This document shows, one piece after another, positions 19,127 to 29,210 of a stretch of 64,000 nucleotides of DNA. Origin of the DNA: Microbulbifer litoralis (GTDB taxonomy: Bacteria; Pseudomonadota; Gammaproteobacteria; Pseudomonadales; Cellvibrionaceae); contig NZ_JALKCV010000007.1 of assembly GCF_023634065.1 (NCBI RefSeq), forward strand, positions 62,001 to 126,000, in the 5' to 3' direction. Numbering within the stretch: position 1 is the first letter of the stretch; each line of letters starts with the position of its first letter. Under the pieces are notes generated by a model. The model made no database searches, was not told the origin of the DNA, and saw nothing but the letters and a program-made list of their open reading frames with translations. The translations under genes were made by a program, and so were the position numbers.

Positions 19127-20050
19127 TCACTGCTCTTTCAGGTGGCACTGGCTGATCGCCTCGCGCAGTATGTCGATGGCGCGGTGGCGCGGGAAGCTGG
19201 CGCGCCAGGCCAGCGCCACGGTGCGCTGCGGCGCCGGCGACGAGAAGGGGCGGGTCTCCAGCAGGCCGCTGGCGTACTGTGAGGCGGTGGCGGCGGACAG
19301 CGGCAGCACGGTGATGCCGAGGCCCGAAGCCACCATATGGCGCAGTGTCTCCAGCGAGCTGCCGTCGGCGGCGGTGCGGATATTGCCGCTGCCGGACTCG
19401 CGCTCGATCGAGTGCTGCAGCTGCGGGCAGGCCTCCAGTACCTGGTCGCGGAAACAGTGGCCCTCGCCCAACAGCAGCACGTTGTCGTCGGACAGCTGTT
19501 CCGGGTCGATGGTCTCGTGCTTGGCCAGCGGGTGATCGGCCGGCATCAGCACCACGAAGGGCTCGTCGTACAGTGGCTGGGTGACCACGTCCGGTTCGGT
19601 AAACGGCAGCGCGATGATGATCGCGTCCAGCTCGCCCTTGCGCAGCCGCTGGCGCAGGGTCGCGGTGTAGCCCTCTTCCACGTAGAGAGGCATGTCCGGC
19701 GCCAGCCGCTGCAACTGCGGGATAAAGTGCGGGAACAGGTAGGGGCCGATGGTGAAGATGGCCCCGACGGACAGCGGGCTCGACAGCTGGTCCTTGCCGG
19801 CGCTGGCGATATCCTTGATCGCCGCCGACTGTTCCAGTACCAGTTGCGCCTGGGCGACGATCTGCTCGCCCAGCGGTGTCGCCTGTACCCGTGTCTTGGA
19901 GCGCTCGAACAGCGCCACACCCAGCTCTTTCTCCAGCTTCTTGACGGCGATCGACAGGGTCGGCTGGCTGACAAAACAGCGTTCGGCGGCGCGGCCGAAG
20001 TGCTGCTCCTGGGCCAGGGTCACGATATAGCGCAGTTCGTTCAGTGTCAT
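19127..20050 (-). CDS. oxyR: Hydrogen peroxide-sensing LysR regulator OxyR
   Basis: A 307-aa LysR-type regulator. The winged helix-turn-helix is at about 15-40 (EQHFGRAAERCFVSQPTLS). The two redox cysteines fall exactly at the E. coli positions, Cys199 and Cys208, in GEGHCFRDQVLEAC. Their disulfide would switch on peroxide defence genes. Because both are present, I call this OxyR rather than a generic LysR protein. The adjacent recG fits repair after oxidative damage. Confidence 0.95.
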   Translation of the reverse strand: MTLNELRYIVTLAQEQHFGRAAERCFVSQPTLSIAVKKLEKELGVALFERSKTRVQATPLGEQIVAQAQLVLEQSAAIKDIASAGKDQLSSPLSVGAIFTIGPYLFPHFIPQLQRLAPDMPLYVEEGYTATLRQRLRKGELDAIIIALPFTEPDVVTQPLYDEPFVVLMPADHPLAKHETIDPEQLSDDNVLLLGEGHCFRDQVLEACPQLQHSIERESGSGNIRTAADGSSLETLRHMVASGLGITVLPLSAATASQYASGLLETRPFSSPAPQRTVALAWRASFPRHRAIDILREAISQCHLKEQ

Positions 20051-20293
20051 TGTTCAGGCAATCACATATTTCAGGGTAATAGCAATTATTCATAAATCAT
20101 AGCTGTGCGCCAATACCTTCGGGGCCATTGCCGGCAACTATTCGAAAGTAATTGGGTTTCTTCCGGAAGTGGCGGTGTGACTGGGGATACCGGGGGAGGC
20201 TGTTAGTAAAATTTGCTATTAATTCGACGAATTCGACGATAAAGGCGCAGAATTTTGCTATACGTGTAGGGACACAAAGCGAGGAGTTCCTCC

Positions 20294-20554
20294 ATGGGCA
20301 TTTTCTCCTGGATTATTCTCGGATTGATCGCCGGCGCGCTGGCGAAATGGGTCATGCCGGGCCCGGACCCGGGTGGCTGGATCGTCACCATTGTGATCGG
20401 TATTGTCGGCGCCTTTATCGGCGGCTGGTTGGGGTCGCTGGTGGGTATCGGCGGGCCGGTGACCGGTTTCGGTATCGGCGACATTGTCACTGCGACGATC
20501 GGGGCGATCATTTTCCTGTTCATTTATCGTATGCTGAAGCGTCGCAGTCACTGA
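20294..20554 (+). CDS. GlsB/YeaQ/YmgE family stress-response membrane protein
   Basis: An 86-aa inner-membrane protein with three helices rich in Gly (GIFSWIILGLIAGALAKW, IVTIVIGIVGAFIGGWLG, IVTATIGAIIFLFIYRM), the pattern of the transglycosylase-associated or GlsB family. Family members are induced by general stress; their biochemical role is unknown. GAGGAG lies 8 bases before the ATG. It stands alone between oxyR and the following dehydrogenase genes. Confidence 0.88.
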   Translation: MGIFSWIILGLIAGALAKWVMPGPDPGGWIVTIVIGIVGAFIGGWLGSLVGIGGPVTGFGIGDIVTATIGAIIFLFIYRMLKRRSH

Positions 20555-20771
20555 GTACGCGACAGCCACTTTTGCGGGGCCGCTGCCGCGCAGGGGCGGC
20601 GACACAGAGAATGACAAGAACCGCAGTAAAGCGGGGTTGAAGAGGCGTTGCGGTTTCCGGGCCACCTGGTTCCGGACTCCGCGCTTCTTCTATCGGGGTT
20701 ACAAGCACAACAACAAGGGGATAGCGACATCCGGGCCCACTGGAGGCCTGCATCTGTCGCACAGTTATTTT

Positions 20772-21653
20772 ATGGAAAAAGAAAAGCTCTGGATTTTCGG
20801 TTGCGGCGACCTGGGTGCGCGCCTGGCCCTGCGGTTGAACCGGCAGGAATACAGCATCTACGGCGTGCGGCGCAATCCGCTGGTGGCGCTGGCGACCAAG
20901 CGCCGCGCGGACGCGGTCAACTGGCGCCGCGGCGATGCCACCAGCAGGGAAGACATCGAGCGGCTGCTGACCGACGGCGCCGATGTGATACTGGCGACCT
21001 TTACCCCGGATGAACATACCCAGAGCGGCTACTACCGGGCCTATATCGACACCGCCAATGCCCTCGCCGAGGCACTGCCCAACCTGCCGCGCCCGCCGCG
21101 CCTGCTGATCTGGGTCTCCTCGACGCGGGTTTACGGGCAGAGCGGCGAGCAACTGCTCGACGAGCACACGCCGCCGATCCCGAGCGGCTTCCAGGGCGAT
21201 ACACTGCTGGCGGCGGAGGAAATCATCAGCAACGCGGTGCCCACCACCTGTATCGTGCGCTTCGCCGGTATTTACGGGCCGGGCCGCGACCGACTGCTGT
21301 CGCAGGTGCGCGCGGGTCGCTGTGCACCGCCGCAGCCGCCGCAGTTCAGCAACCGCATCCACGTGGACGACAGTATCGGCTTCCTGATCCACCTGATGGA
21401 AAAACAGAAACGCGGCTGGTCGCCGGAAAAACTCTATATCGGCGCCGACTGCATGCCGGTACCGATGCACGACCTGCAGCAGTGGCTGGTCAAGGCGATG
21501 GGTTACACCAGCGCCCACCTGCGGGAGATCGTGCAGACCAGCGAGCGCCGCTCGAAAAAGCTCAGCAACCAGCGCATGCTGGACAGTGGCTACGAAATGA
21601 AATATCCGAATTACAAGATCGGTTACAGCGCCCTGCTCGAATCTGAAGGTTGA
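20772..21653 (+). CDS. NAD(P)-dependent epimerase/dehydratase (SDR, YeeZ-like)
   Basis: A 293-aa extended short-chain dehydrogenase. The nucleotide-binding Gly motif is FGCGDLGARLAL at about 9-20. The active-site region is WVSSTRVYGQSGEQLLDE (Tyr of the YxxxK region, with the Lys not obvious). A substrate loop RFAGIYGPGRDRLL follows. Sequence style matches YeeZ-type proteins of unknown substrate. The start at 20772 is chosen because the Rossmann strand follows at once; there is no strong ribosome site. The next gene starts 13 bp after its stop. Confidence 0.8.
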   Translation: MEKEKLWIFGCGDLGARLALRLNRQEYSIYGVRRNPLVALATKRRADAVNWRRGDATSREDIERLLTDGADVILATFTPDEHTQSGYYRAYIDTANALAEALPNLPRPPRLLIWVSSTRVYGQSGEQLLDEHTPPIPSGFQGDTLLAAEEIISNAVPTTCIVRFAGIYGPGRDRLLSQVRAGRCAPPQPPQFSNRIHVDDSIGFLIHLMEKQKRGWSPEKLYIGADCMPVPMHDLQQWLVKAMGYTSAHLREIVQTSERRSKKLSNQRMLDSGYEMKYPNYKIGYSALLESEG

Positions 21654-21666
21654 GAAATAATACGGC

Positions 21667-22725
21667 ATGCGCAGTGGCGGCGACGACCGGTCCGGGATCG
21701 AACGCGTCTTTTGGCAGACGCCGAAGGCCGGCGATATCTCCAGGCTGGAACAGAAATCCGCGCCGCTGGGCGCCCTGCCCGCCGATCGCGTGCGCGTCGA
21801 TGTGCGCGCGATCGGGCTCAACTTCGCCGATATTTTTGCCCTGACCGGACTCTACTCCGCCACGCCGACAGGCGCCTTTATTCCCGGGCTGGAATTCTCC
21901 GGCACCGTGTCCGAATGCGGTGCCGATACCTCCGGCTTCGCGCCGGGGGATCGGGTTATGGGCGTGACCCGCTTCGGGGGCTATGCGTCGGTGATCGACA
22001 GCGAACCGGATACCCTGATACCGCTGCCGCACGGCTGGGACTTCACCCGGGGCGCCGCCTGGCCGGCGCAGACACTGACGGCCTGGTATGCGCTGACCCG
22101 GCTGGGCGCGCTGCGGCCGGGCCAGCAGGTGCTGGTGCACAGCGCCGCCGGCGGCGTGGGACTGCAGGCCATGAAACTGGCGCGCGCGCTGGGCGGCGAG
22201 CCGGTGGGCACCGTGGGCAATAGAGACAAAGTTTCCGCGTTGTCCGAACAGGGTTTCGACAGAGTGCTGGTGCGGGAGAAGGATTTTGCCCGACAGCTCA
22301 GGCGCGAGGGGCTGAGATTCGACCTGGTACTGGACGCGATCGGCGGCGCCGTGCAACAAGCCAGTTTCGATGCGCTCAAGCCGATGGGGCGGCTGGTGGT
22401 GTTCGGTGCGGCCGAGTTCACCCCGACAGGGCGGCGCCCGAACTACCTAAGGGCGGCCTGGCGCTACCTGAGACGCCCGCGCTACGACGTGATGGACATG
22501 ATCAGCAGCAACCGCTCGGTACTGGCGTTCAACCTGATCTGGCTGTGGGAACAGAAGGCGGAAATGCGGGCACTGCTGGCCGAGCTGCAAGCAGTACCGC
22601 TGGCGCCGCCGCTGGTGGGCCACCGCTTCCCGTTTGGCGATGTCCACGCAGCGCTGGCGCTACTGCGCTCGGGGCGTTCGGTGGGCAAAGTGGTGCTTGA
22701 ATACGGAATACGCGATTTGAGCTAG
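21667..22725 (+). CDS. Zinc-type alcohol dehydrogenase-like protein (MDR, quinone oxidoreductase/VAT-1 group)
   Basis: A 352-aa medium-chain dehydrogenase. The catalytic GroES-like domain has GLNFADIFALTGLY and IPGLEFSGTVSECG. The Rossmann domain carries VLVHSAAGGVGLQAMKLARA. The zinc-binding Cys and His of classic alcohol dehydrogenases are absent, so it probably belongs to the zinc-free NADPH:quinone oxidoreductase-like branch. A VAT-1-like C-terminal insert is present (RRPRYDVMDMISSNRSVLAFN). Likely co-transcribed with the SDR gene. Confidence 0.85.
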   Translation: MRSGGDDRSGIERVFWQTPKAGDISRLEQKSAPLGALPADRVRVDVRAIGLNFADIFALTGLYSATPTGAFIPGLEFSGTVSECGADTSGFAPGDRVMGVTRFGGYASVIDSEPDTLIPLPHGWDFTRGAAWPAQTLTAWYALTRLGALRPGQQVLVHSAAGGVGLQAMKLARALGGEPVGTVGNRDKVSALSEQGFDRVLVREKDFARQLRREGLRFDLVLDAIGGAVQQASFDALKPMGRLVVFGAAEFTPTGRRPNYLRAAWRYLRRPRYDVMDMISSNRSVLAFNLIWLWEQKAEMRALLAELQAVPLAPPLVGHRFPFGDVHAALALLRSGRSVGKVVLEYGIRDLS

Positions 22726-22843
22726 GGAACAGCCGCGGCGCCTGAACGCCCGAAGGGCTCTACGGTGCCGTGCGGCGCACCGGCTCCGCATTTACGAAGC
22801 GCGTCCTGCGCTCCACCCGCTGCGCGGGTAGCCTTCGGCTGTG

Positions 22844-22866
22844 CAAATCTGCTCCCGGCAGATTTG
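22844..22866 (-). terminator. Hairpin directly after ridA
   Basis: CAAATCTGC / GCAGATTTG with a 5-nt loop abuts the ridA stop. There is no long U tract, so intrinsic termination is only possible. Confidence 0.4.
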
Positions 22867-23250
22867 TCAGATAACCATCACCCCTTCCGCCTCGAACAGC
22901 GCTCCCTTGGGCAGCTCTTTCACGCCCACCGCCGCGCGGGCCGGAAACGGCTGCTCGAAGAGTTCGGTCATGACTTCGTTGACGGTACCGAAGTGGCCCA
23001 GGTCGGTCAGGTAGAGGTTCAGCTTGACGATATGGCCGAGTGAGCCGTTGGCGGCTTCGCACACTGCCCGCAGGTTTTTGAACACCTGGCGCGCCTGCTC
23101 GGCGAAGTCGTCGGAGACGATTTCCATCGTCTGCGGATCCAGCGGAATCTGCCCGGACAGGTAGATGGTGTTGTCTACCTTGACCGCCTGTGAATAACTG
23201 CCGATGGCTGCCGGTGCCCGGTCTGTTTTTATCACCGCGCGATTGGGCAT
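22867..23250 (-). CDS. ridA: RidA family imine/enamine deaminase
   Basis: A 127-aa cytoplasmic trimeric enzyme that hydrolyses reactive 2-aminoacrylate-type enamines made by PLP enzymes. Family blocks: APAAIGSYSQAVKVDNTIYL, SGQIPLDP, and the substrate-binding Arg near residue 105 in FPARAAVGVKELPKGA. AAGGAGT precedes the ATG. It lies downstream of spoT as in Pseudomonas, but a 357-bp repeat-filled gap now separates the two genes. Confidence 0.95.
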   Translation of the reverse strand: MPNRAVIKTDRAPAAIGSYSQAVKVDNTIYLSGQIPLDPQTMEIVSDDFAEQARQVFKNLRAVCEAANGSLGHIVKLNLYLTDLGHFGTVNEVMTELFEQPFPARAAVGVKELPKGALFEAEGVMVI

Positions 23251-23607
23251 GCTGTACTCCTTCCCCGTGGGGGCGCTTGCGGAAAAAGAAAGCGGGAGAC
23301 TATAGCGCGAAATGTCCGAATCCGGAACATGCGGTCCCGCGCGGGGCGATACGAGTCGTAGGGTGCGCCGTGCGCACCGTTGACTGGCCCGTAAGCGGAT
23401 TCCGGGACGGCCCCGCAGCCGGGGGCTGTTTGCTCAACAGCCTCATCGGCAATCGTTTCACAAACAGCCCCCGGCTGCAGGACCTTTACATCTGGCTCGA
23501 TATTCTTTTCCAGTCGTAGGGCGCGCCGTTGGCCCGGATGGTGCGCATGGCGCACCCTACTGGAGTCCCGAGTCCCGAGTCCCGAGTCCCGAGTCCCGAG
23601 TCCCGGC
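23251..23607. other. Intergenic region between ridA and spoT, filled with repeats
   Basis: No gene seen. It holds the composite repeat at 23359-23605 plus about 110 bp next to ridA that would contain any ridA promoter. Confidence 0.7.
23359..23605. repeat. Composite repeat: palindromes, long stem-loop and heptamer array
   Basis: In order: palindrome GGTGCGC-CGT-GCGCACC (23362-23378); an 18-bp stem (23415-23432 with 23461-23478) enclosing a 28-nt loop; a second palindrome GGTGCGC-ATG-GCGCACC (23540-23556); the joint CTACTGG; and six AGTCCCG units (23564-23605). The array ends 2 bp before the spoT stop. The 28-nt loop is identical, in reverse complement, to the loop at 50886-50913. Confidence 0.93.
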
Positions 23608-25725
23608 CTATGGCCTGGCGATGCGAATCACCGCCGGCAGGTTGCGCAGCCGTTTCATGACCCGCGCCAGGTGCACGCGGTTGCCGACTTCCAGTGTCAT
23701 GGCGATGACGCTGTTGCGCTCGTCCTTCTCGTCCACATGGATCTGCTCGATACTGGCGCCCTCTTCGGTAATGCGGGTGGCCAGGCGGGCAATGATGCCG
23801 CGTTCGGATTCCACTTCCACGCGCACGTCACCGAGGAACTCGCCCTTCACGTCCGGCGACCAGTTCACCAGCATGATATTTTCCGGGTGCTCGCGGAATT
23901 CGATGGTGTTGCGGCAGGTGTCGCGGTGCACCACCACGCCCTTGCCGGAGCTGATATGGCCGACGATGGTATCGCCGGGAATCGGCCGGCAGCAGCGGGC
24001 GAAGCTGATTAGCATGCCCTCCTGCTCGTCGATGGTCAGCGGCGAGGAGATATTGCTGGCCTCCACTTCCCGGCTGCCCTCGGGCACCAGCTGTTTGGCG
24101 GCGGAGAAGGCCACCTTGTTGCCGAGACCGATCTCTTCCAGCAGCTTGTCCAGGGTGGCGCAGCGGGTCTCTTCCAGCCCCCGCTGCAGCTGCTCCTCAG
24201 TCAGGTCCTGCAGGCGCAGGTCGAACTTGCCCAGGGCCTTTTCCAGCAGGCGCCGGCCCAGGGCCACGGAATCGTGGTGGCGCTGGTGCTTGAGGAAATG
24301 GCGGATGGCACTGCGGGCCTTGGCGGTGACGACGAAATTGAGCCAGTTGGGGTTCGGCTGCGCGTTCTTGCTGGTAAGAATCTCGACCTTCTGCCCGCTC
24401 TGCAGCGGTTGCGACAGCGGTGCCAGGCGCTGGTTGATACGCACGGCGACGCAGGAGTTGCCGATATCCGTGTGCACCGAGTAGGCGAAGTCCACCGCGG
24501 TGGCGCCGGCCGGCAGGTCGACGATCTGCCCTTTGGGGGTGAAGACGTAGACCTCGTCCGGGAACAGGTCGATCTTGACGTTCTCGATGAATTCCAGTGA
24601 ATCGCCGGCGCGCTGCTGCATTTCCAGCAGCCCCTGCACCCAGCGGCGCGCGCGTATCTGGCTGGTGCCGCCGGTGTTGATGACCTCGTCGCCAGCCGCT
24701 TTGTAGAGCCAGTGCGCGGCGATGCCGCTGTTGGCCATCTCGTCCATTTCCTTGGTGCGGATCTGCACCTCGATCGGCACGCCGTGCATGCCCAGCAGCA
24801 CCGTGTGCAGGGACTGGTAGCCGTTGGATTTGGGAATGGCGATATAGTCCTTGAACTCGCTGATCACCGGCTTGTACAGGTTGTGCATGACTCCCAGCAC
24901 CCGGTAGCTGGCGTCCACGCTGTCGACGATGATGCGGAACGCGTAGACGTCCATGATTTCCTTGAACGACTTCTTCTTGGTGCGCATCTTCTGGTAGATG
25001 CTGTAGAGGTGCTTTTCGCGGCCGATCACCAGCGCGTCTATGCCCTCCCGCTGCAGGCGCAGTTCCACCGCATTCTGGATCTTCTCCAGCAGTTCCTTGC
25101 GGTTGCCGCGCGCGGCAACCAGCGCCGCGCGCAGGCGGCTGGCGCGCAGTGGGTAGATGGCGAAGAAGGCGCGATCCTCGAACTCGATGCGCACATCGTT
25201 CATGCCCAGGCGGTTGGCGATGGGGGCATAGATCTCCAGCGTCTCGCGGGCGATGCGCGCGCGCTTGGCGGGTTTCAGTGCACCCAGGGTGCGCATGTTG
25301 TGCAGCCGGTCGGCGAGCTTGACCAGGATCACGCGGATATCCCGCGCCATCGCCAGGGCCATTTTCTGGAAGTTTTCCGCCTGCTTTTCCGCCGGGCTGT
25401 CGGTCTCGAACTGGGTCAGTTTGGAGACGCCGTCCACCAGCTCCGCCACCTCGTCGCCGAACTGCTCGATCAGCGCCGCCTTGGGAATGCCGGTGTCCTC
25501 GATCACATCGTGGAGCATGGCCGCGGCCAGGCTCTGGTGATCCATGTGCATGCCGGCCAGGATCGTGGCGACCGCCAGCGGGTGGGTGATATAGGGTTCG
25601 CCGGAGCGGCGCTGTTGCCCGTCGTGGGCCTGCTCCGCGTAGAAGTAGGCGCGGCGGACTGTCTGGATCTGGTCGGGGGGAAGGTACGACGAGAGGCGGT
25701 GGGCCAGACTATCGATGGTGTGCAA
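23608..25725 (-). CDS. spoT: Bifunctional (p)ppGpp synthetase/hydrolase SpoT
   Basis: A 705-aa RelA/SpoT homologue that makes and degrades the stringent-response alarmone. The HD hydrolase domain is intact (HDVIEDTG near residue 72), which marks SpoT rather than RelA. The synthetase core follows (FKDYIAIPKSNGYQSLHTVL near 295), then the TGS domain (VFTPKGQIVDLPAGATAVDF near 393) and a C-terminal ACT domain. It follows rpoZ after 64 bp on the same strand, in the order gmk-rpoZ-spoT that is common in gammaproteobacteria. Confidence 0.96.
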   Translation of the reverse strand: MHTIDSLAHRLSSYLPPDQIQTVRRAYFYAEQAHDGQQRRSGEPYITHPLAVATILAGMHMDHQSLAAAMLHDVIEDTGIPKAALIEQFGDEVAELVDGVSKLTQFETDSPAEKQAENFQKMALAMARDIRVILVKLADRLHNMRTLGALKPAKRARIARETLEIYAPIANRLGMNDVRIEFEDRAFFAIYPLRASRLRAALVAARGNRKELLEKIQNAVELRLQREGIDALVIGREKHLYSIYQKMRTKKKSFKEIMDVYAFRIIVDSVDASYRVLGVMHNLYKPVISEFKDYIAIPKSNGYQSLHTVLLGMHGVPIEVQIRTKEMDEMANSGIAAHWLYKAAGDEVINTGGTSQIRARRWVQGLLEMQQRAGDSLEFIENVKIDLFPDEVYVFTPKGQIVDLPAGATAVDFAYSVHTDIGNSCVAVRINQRLAPLSQPLQSGQKVEILTSKNAQPNPNWLNFVVTAKARSAIRHFLKHQRHHDSVALGRRLLEKALGKFDLRLQDLTEEQLQRGLEETRCATLDKLLEEIGLGNKVAFSAAKQLVPEGSREVEASNISSPLTIDEQEGMLISFARCCRPIPGDTIVGHISSGKGVVVHRDTCRNTIEFREHPENIMLVNWSPDVKGEFLGDVRVEVESERGIIARLATRITEEGASIEQIHVDEKDERNSVIAMTLEVGNRVHLARVMKRLRNLPAVIRIARP

Positions 25726-25789
25726 AGCCGCGCGCGCCTCTCAATATCGTTCGTTCAACGGGGTCGAAGGGAATATCACTCTGGCGGGA

Positions 25790-26059
25790 TCAGCCGAGGT
25801 TCCCTTCGGACAGGTAGACCGGCGCCGATGTCGGTTCGGCAGCCATCTCCTCCTCTTCCGGCTCGTCGAGAATACCGGCATCCACCAGGCCCTCCTCGAT
25901 CTCGCGCAGGGCGATGACCGTGGGTTTGTCGTTCTCTTCCGGGAGCAGTGGATCGCGGCCGCCGGTGGCGATCTGGCGGGCGCGCTTGCTGCCCACGATA
26001 ACCAGTTCGAAGCGGTTGTCGACATGCTCGAGGCAATCTTCAACGGTGATACGTGCCAT
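25790..26059 (-). CDS. rpoZ: DNA-directed RNA polymerase omega subunit
   Basis: An 89-aa subunit that helps fold the beta-prime subunit and forms part of the ppGpp site on RNA polymerase. Conserved blocks: [28 protein letters not shown] and [15 protein letters not shown]. The acidic tail [11 protein letters not shown] is typical. It lies between gmk and spoT, a setting that links polymerase to its alarmone enzyme. Confidence 0.95.
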   Translation of the reverse strand: MARITVEDCLEHVDNRFELVIVGSKRARQIATGGRDPLLPEENDKPTVIALREIEEGLVDAGILDEPEEEEMAAEPTSAPVYLSEGNLG

Positions 26060-26203
26060 AGACTTTCGATTCCAACTTAACAGTGCCCGATCGGGCGAAT
26101 TCGGTGGCGGTGGTGTGGGGGCTCCACACAGTCTCCGCGGGACCCCCTATTCTAGCGCAGCGCGCGGTGTACGTAAATCGATCAACCGGCGCCGGGCCGG
26201 TGT

Positions 26204-26887
<684 letters not shown>

Positions 26888-27111
26888 CTAAATGCGGAAG
26901 ACCGCCGGGGGGATACGGTTGTTAACGGGGCACTCGGTGTGGGTAAAAGGCTGAACCCCGGTCGGGTTGGGGGGGAGTGTTGGGATTTTCGGTAGCGTGG
27001 CGCGCACTGTACTGCAGGTGCGCGCCGCGCCGCCGAGCCCGACCGGGGTCGCCCGGCGGAAGCACTGCCGGTCACCACATACCCCCTGTGACCGGGTTCT
27101 ACTTCCTGTTG

Positions 27112-28356
27112 CTAATCGCTAACGGCAACGACTGTATCCTCTTTGTCGGTAAATGCCAACTGCCACCAGGCGACACCACTGGCCGTGGCGTACGTCGCCA
27201 GGGCCGCTGCCAGGCCGGTCGACAACAGCGGGGTGACCGCCAGCAGCAGTGCCAGGCGTGCCATCTCCCCCTGCCGGGCCAGCCGGTGACCGTCGAGGAT
27301 ACGGCCGTTGATGATCAGGCCGGAGGCCAGCAGGCCCACGGCCAGCAACTGTTCGCTGTAGCTCATCTGGCCGGCGAACCACAGCAGTGCCAGGGTGGCG
27401 CCGGAATAGCACAGGTGCTGAAGCAGTGCGTAGGCGCGCCGGCCGCGCCCAATCTGTGGGTCGAAGCGGTGGAAATCGTCCAGGTCACAGGACGGCACCG
27501 GCATGGCCGCCTCGGCGTCCGCCGGCCGGTAGCCGGTGCGGCGGAACCAGAGGGTGAACTTGTCCCACCAGCTCTTTGTGTACCAGGCGTCCAGCGCCAT
27601 GCGCCTGTAGTGCTGCAGGTTGGCCGCCAGCGGGTCGAAGCTGTTCAGCGGCTTGCGTACACCGTAGATACAGGGCGCCTCGTCCAGCTCCTCCTGGTAG
27701 CTGCCGAACAGCCGGTCCCAGATGATAAAGACCCCACCGTAGTTGCGGTCCACGTAGACCCTGTTCTGGGCGTGGTGGACCCGGTGGTTCGACGGTGTGA
27801 CGAGGATCCACTCCATCCAGTGGACCTTGGGAAATTTCTGCGTATGGACCCAGAACTGGTAGATCAGGTCGATGGCGCCGGCGGTGATCATCAGCTCCGC
27901 CGGCAGGCCGATCAGCAGCAGCGGCAGGTAGAAGATCCAGCCGATCGGCAGGCCGCCGCTGGGTTGGCGCAGCGCCGTGGTCAGGTTGTAGTCCTCGCTC
28001 TGGTGGTGCACCAGGTGGTCGGCCCAGAAGAGGTTGATCTCGTGGGCGAAGCGGTGCTTCCAGTAGTAGCAGAAGTCGTAGGCCACTACCGCCAGCAACA
28101 GGTGCCAGGGGTTGGCCGCCGACCAGCTGAACCCCGCCGCCTCGTAGTAGGGCGTCAGCAACTGGTAGAGCGGTATATAGATCAACAGTCCCACGCCCTT
28201 GCGCACCAAGCCGGTAATGCGGCTCATGATGCCGGCGCCGAGGCTGCCGATGGCGTCGTTCAGCCGGTAGAGGCCCCAGCCGCGCCAGCGGTCCAGCGCC
28301 AGCTCCACCAGGACGGAAACCAGGAAAAAGGGAATGGCCAGGGTGACGAGACTCAC
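27112..28356 (-). CDS. Sterol desaturase / fatty acid hydroxylase family protein
   Basis: A 414-aa inner-membrane di-iron enzyme. The eight-histidine cluster is visible in the N-terminal half: KHRFAHEINLFWADHLVHHQ (HxxxH and HxxHH types) near residue 100, and later VTPSNHRVHHAQN near 190. At least six further hydrophobic segments are present, several of them in the C-terminal 130 residues, which look like a separate membrane domain. Family members hydroxylate or desaturate lipids; the substrate is not readable. First gene of the block inserted between gmk and yicC. Confidence 0.85.
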   Translation of the reverse strand: MSLVTLAIPFFLVSVLVELALDRWRGWGLYRLNDAIGSLGAGIMSRITGLVRKGVGLLIYIPLYQLLTPYYEAAGFSWSAANPWHLLLAVVAYDFCYYWKHRFAHEINLFWADHLVHHQSEDYNLTTALRQPSGGLPIGWIFYLPLLLIGLPAELMITAGAIDLIYQFWVHTQKFPKVHWMEWILVTPSNHRVHHAQNRVYVDRNYGGVFIIWDRLFGSYQEELDEAPCIYGVRKPLNSFDPLAANLQHYRRMALDAWYTKSWWDKFTLWFRRTGYRPADAEAAMPVPSCDLDDFHRFDPQIGRGRRAYALLQHLCYSGATLALLWFAGQMSYSEQLLAVGLLASGLIINGRILDGHRLARQGEMARLALLLAVTPLLSTGLAAALATYATASGVAWWQLAFTDKEDTVVAVSD

Positions 28357-28585
28357 GGGTACCTCTTTATGTTTTTATATCGGTCGCATTGCAGCCACTT
28401 TGCCACAGGTTGCAGTGGCGGCACAGGCGGGGAATAGCGTGTTTTTCAAAATCCGTTAGGTTTGCCGGCGCCGGTACATGCGGCTTGTGGCGACGTGCCT
28501 GGGCTGGAATAATTTCCCTCCCGCCGGTACGGCGGGGCCGGATTGTTCTGGACATAATGACAAACAAATGGAAACAGGAAGCATC

Positions 28586-29131
28586 ATGACGACAGCTGCC
28601 AACCCTTACACCTCACCGCAAACCACCGACCTCACAGGGGGGACCGATGGAACGCCGGTCGCGCCGAAGCTGATGTCGTACTCCGGTCGCCTCGGTCGTA
28701 TGCGCCTGGTTGCATACACTTTTTACATGTCCCTGATTACCATGCCGCTGGGGTGGGGCGCGATGGCTTTGATGTTCAGTGGTAACTGGCTGCTGGGTAC
28801 GCTGGTCTATGTCGCGGTACTCGCGATTGGCCTGGTGTTCGGGTTGTCCCTATATGTGCGCCGCCTGCACGACCTGAATCAGTCGGGGATCTGGGTGCTG
28901 CTGCTGGTACTGCCGCTGGTGAACCTGGGCCTGCTGATCTACCTGCTTTTCTTCCGCGGTACCGACGGTGCCAACCAGTACGGCCCGGAGACCACGCCCA
29001 ACTCAACCGGGGTGAAGGCCGGCTTCGTGCTGGCCCTGGTGTTTGCGGTGCTGGTGCCGGTACTGGCTGCGGTCAGCATTCCCGCCTACCAGGACTATGT
29101 GCAGCGCGCCCAGCAGTCGCAGCTGCAGTAG
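28586..29131 (+). CDS. DUF805 membrane protein with pilin-like C-terminal tail
   Basis: A 181-aa protein. After a polar N-terminus (about 35 residues) comes a DUF805-type membrane domain: YSGRLGRMRLVAYTFYMSL, two more helices, then LYVRRLHDLNQSGIWVLLLV and FFRGTDGANQYGPETTPNS. The last 35 residues (VLAAVSIPAYQDYVQRAQQS) look like the N-terminal helix of a type IV pilin, but at the wrong end of the protein. The start at 28586 has AGGAAG 5 bases upstream; an in-frame ATG at 28568 is the alternative. Function unknown. Confidence 0.8.
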   Translation: MTTAANPYTSPQTTDLTGGTDGTPVAPKLMSYSGRLGRMRLVAYTFYMSLITMPLGWGAMALMFSGNWLLGTLVYVAVLAIGLVFGLSLYVRRLHDLNQSGIWVLLLVLPLVNLGLLIYLLFFRGTDGANQYGPETTPNSTGVKAGFVLALVFAVLVPVLAAVSIPAYQDYVQRAQQSQLQ

Positions 29132-29153
29132 TCATCCGCGCGGCAATACCATG

Positions 29154-29185
29154 AAAAAGGGGCGGCCATTGGCCGCCCCTTTTTT
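29154..29185. terminator. Bidirectional terminator
   Basis: Near-perfect stem AAAAAGGGGCGGCC / GGCCGCCCCTTTTTT between the DUF805 gene and the convergent S8 protease gene. Confidence 0.85.
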
Positions 29186-29210
29186 ATGCCGTTGTTTCAA
29201 CCCGCTTTCA

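Noticed and set aside
17371..19155. Open frame of 594 codons on the plus strand
   Set aside because: Antisense to recG, no recognisable domain.
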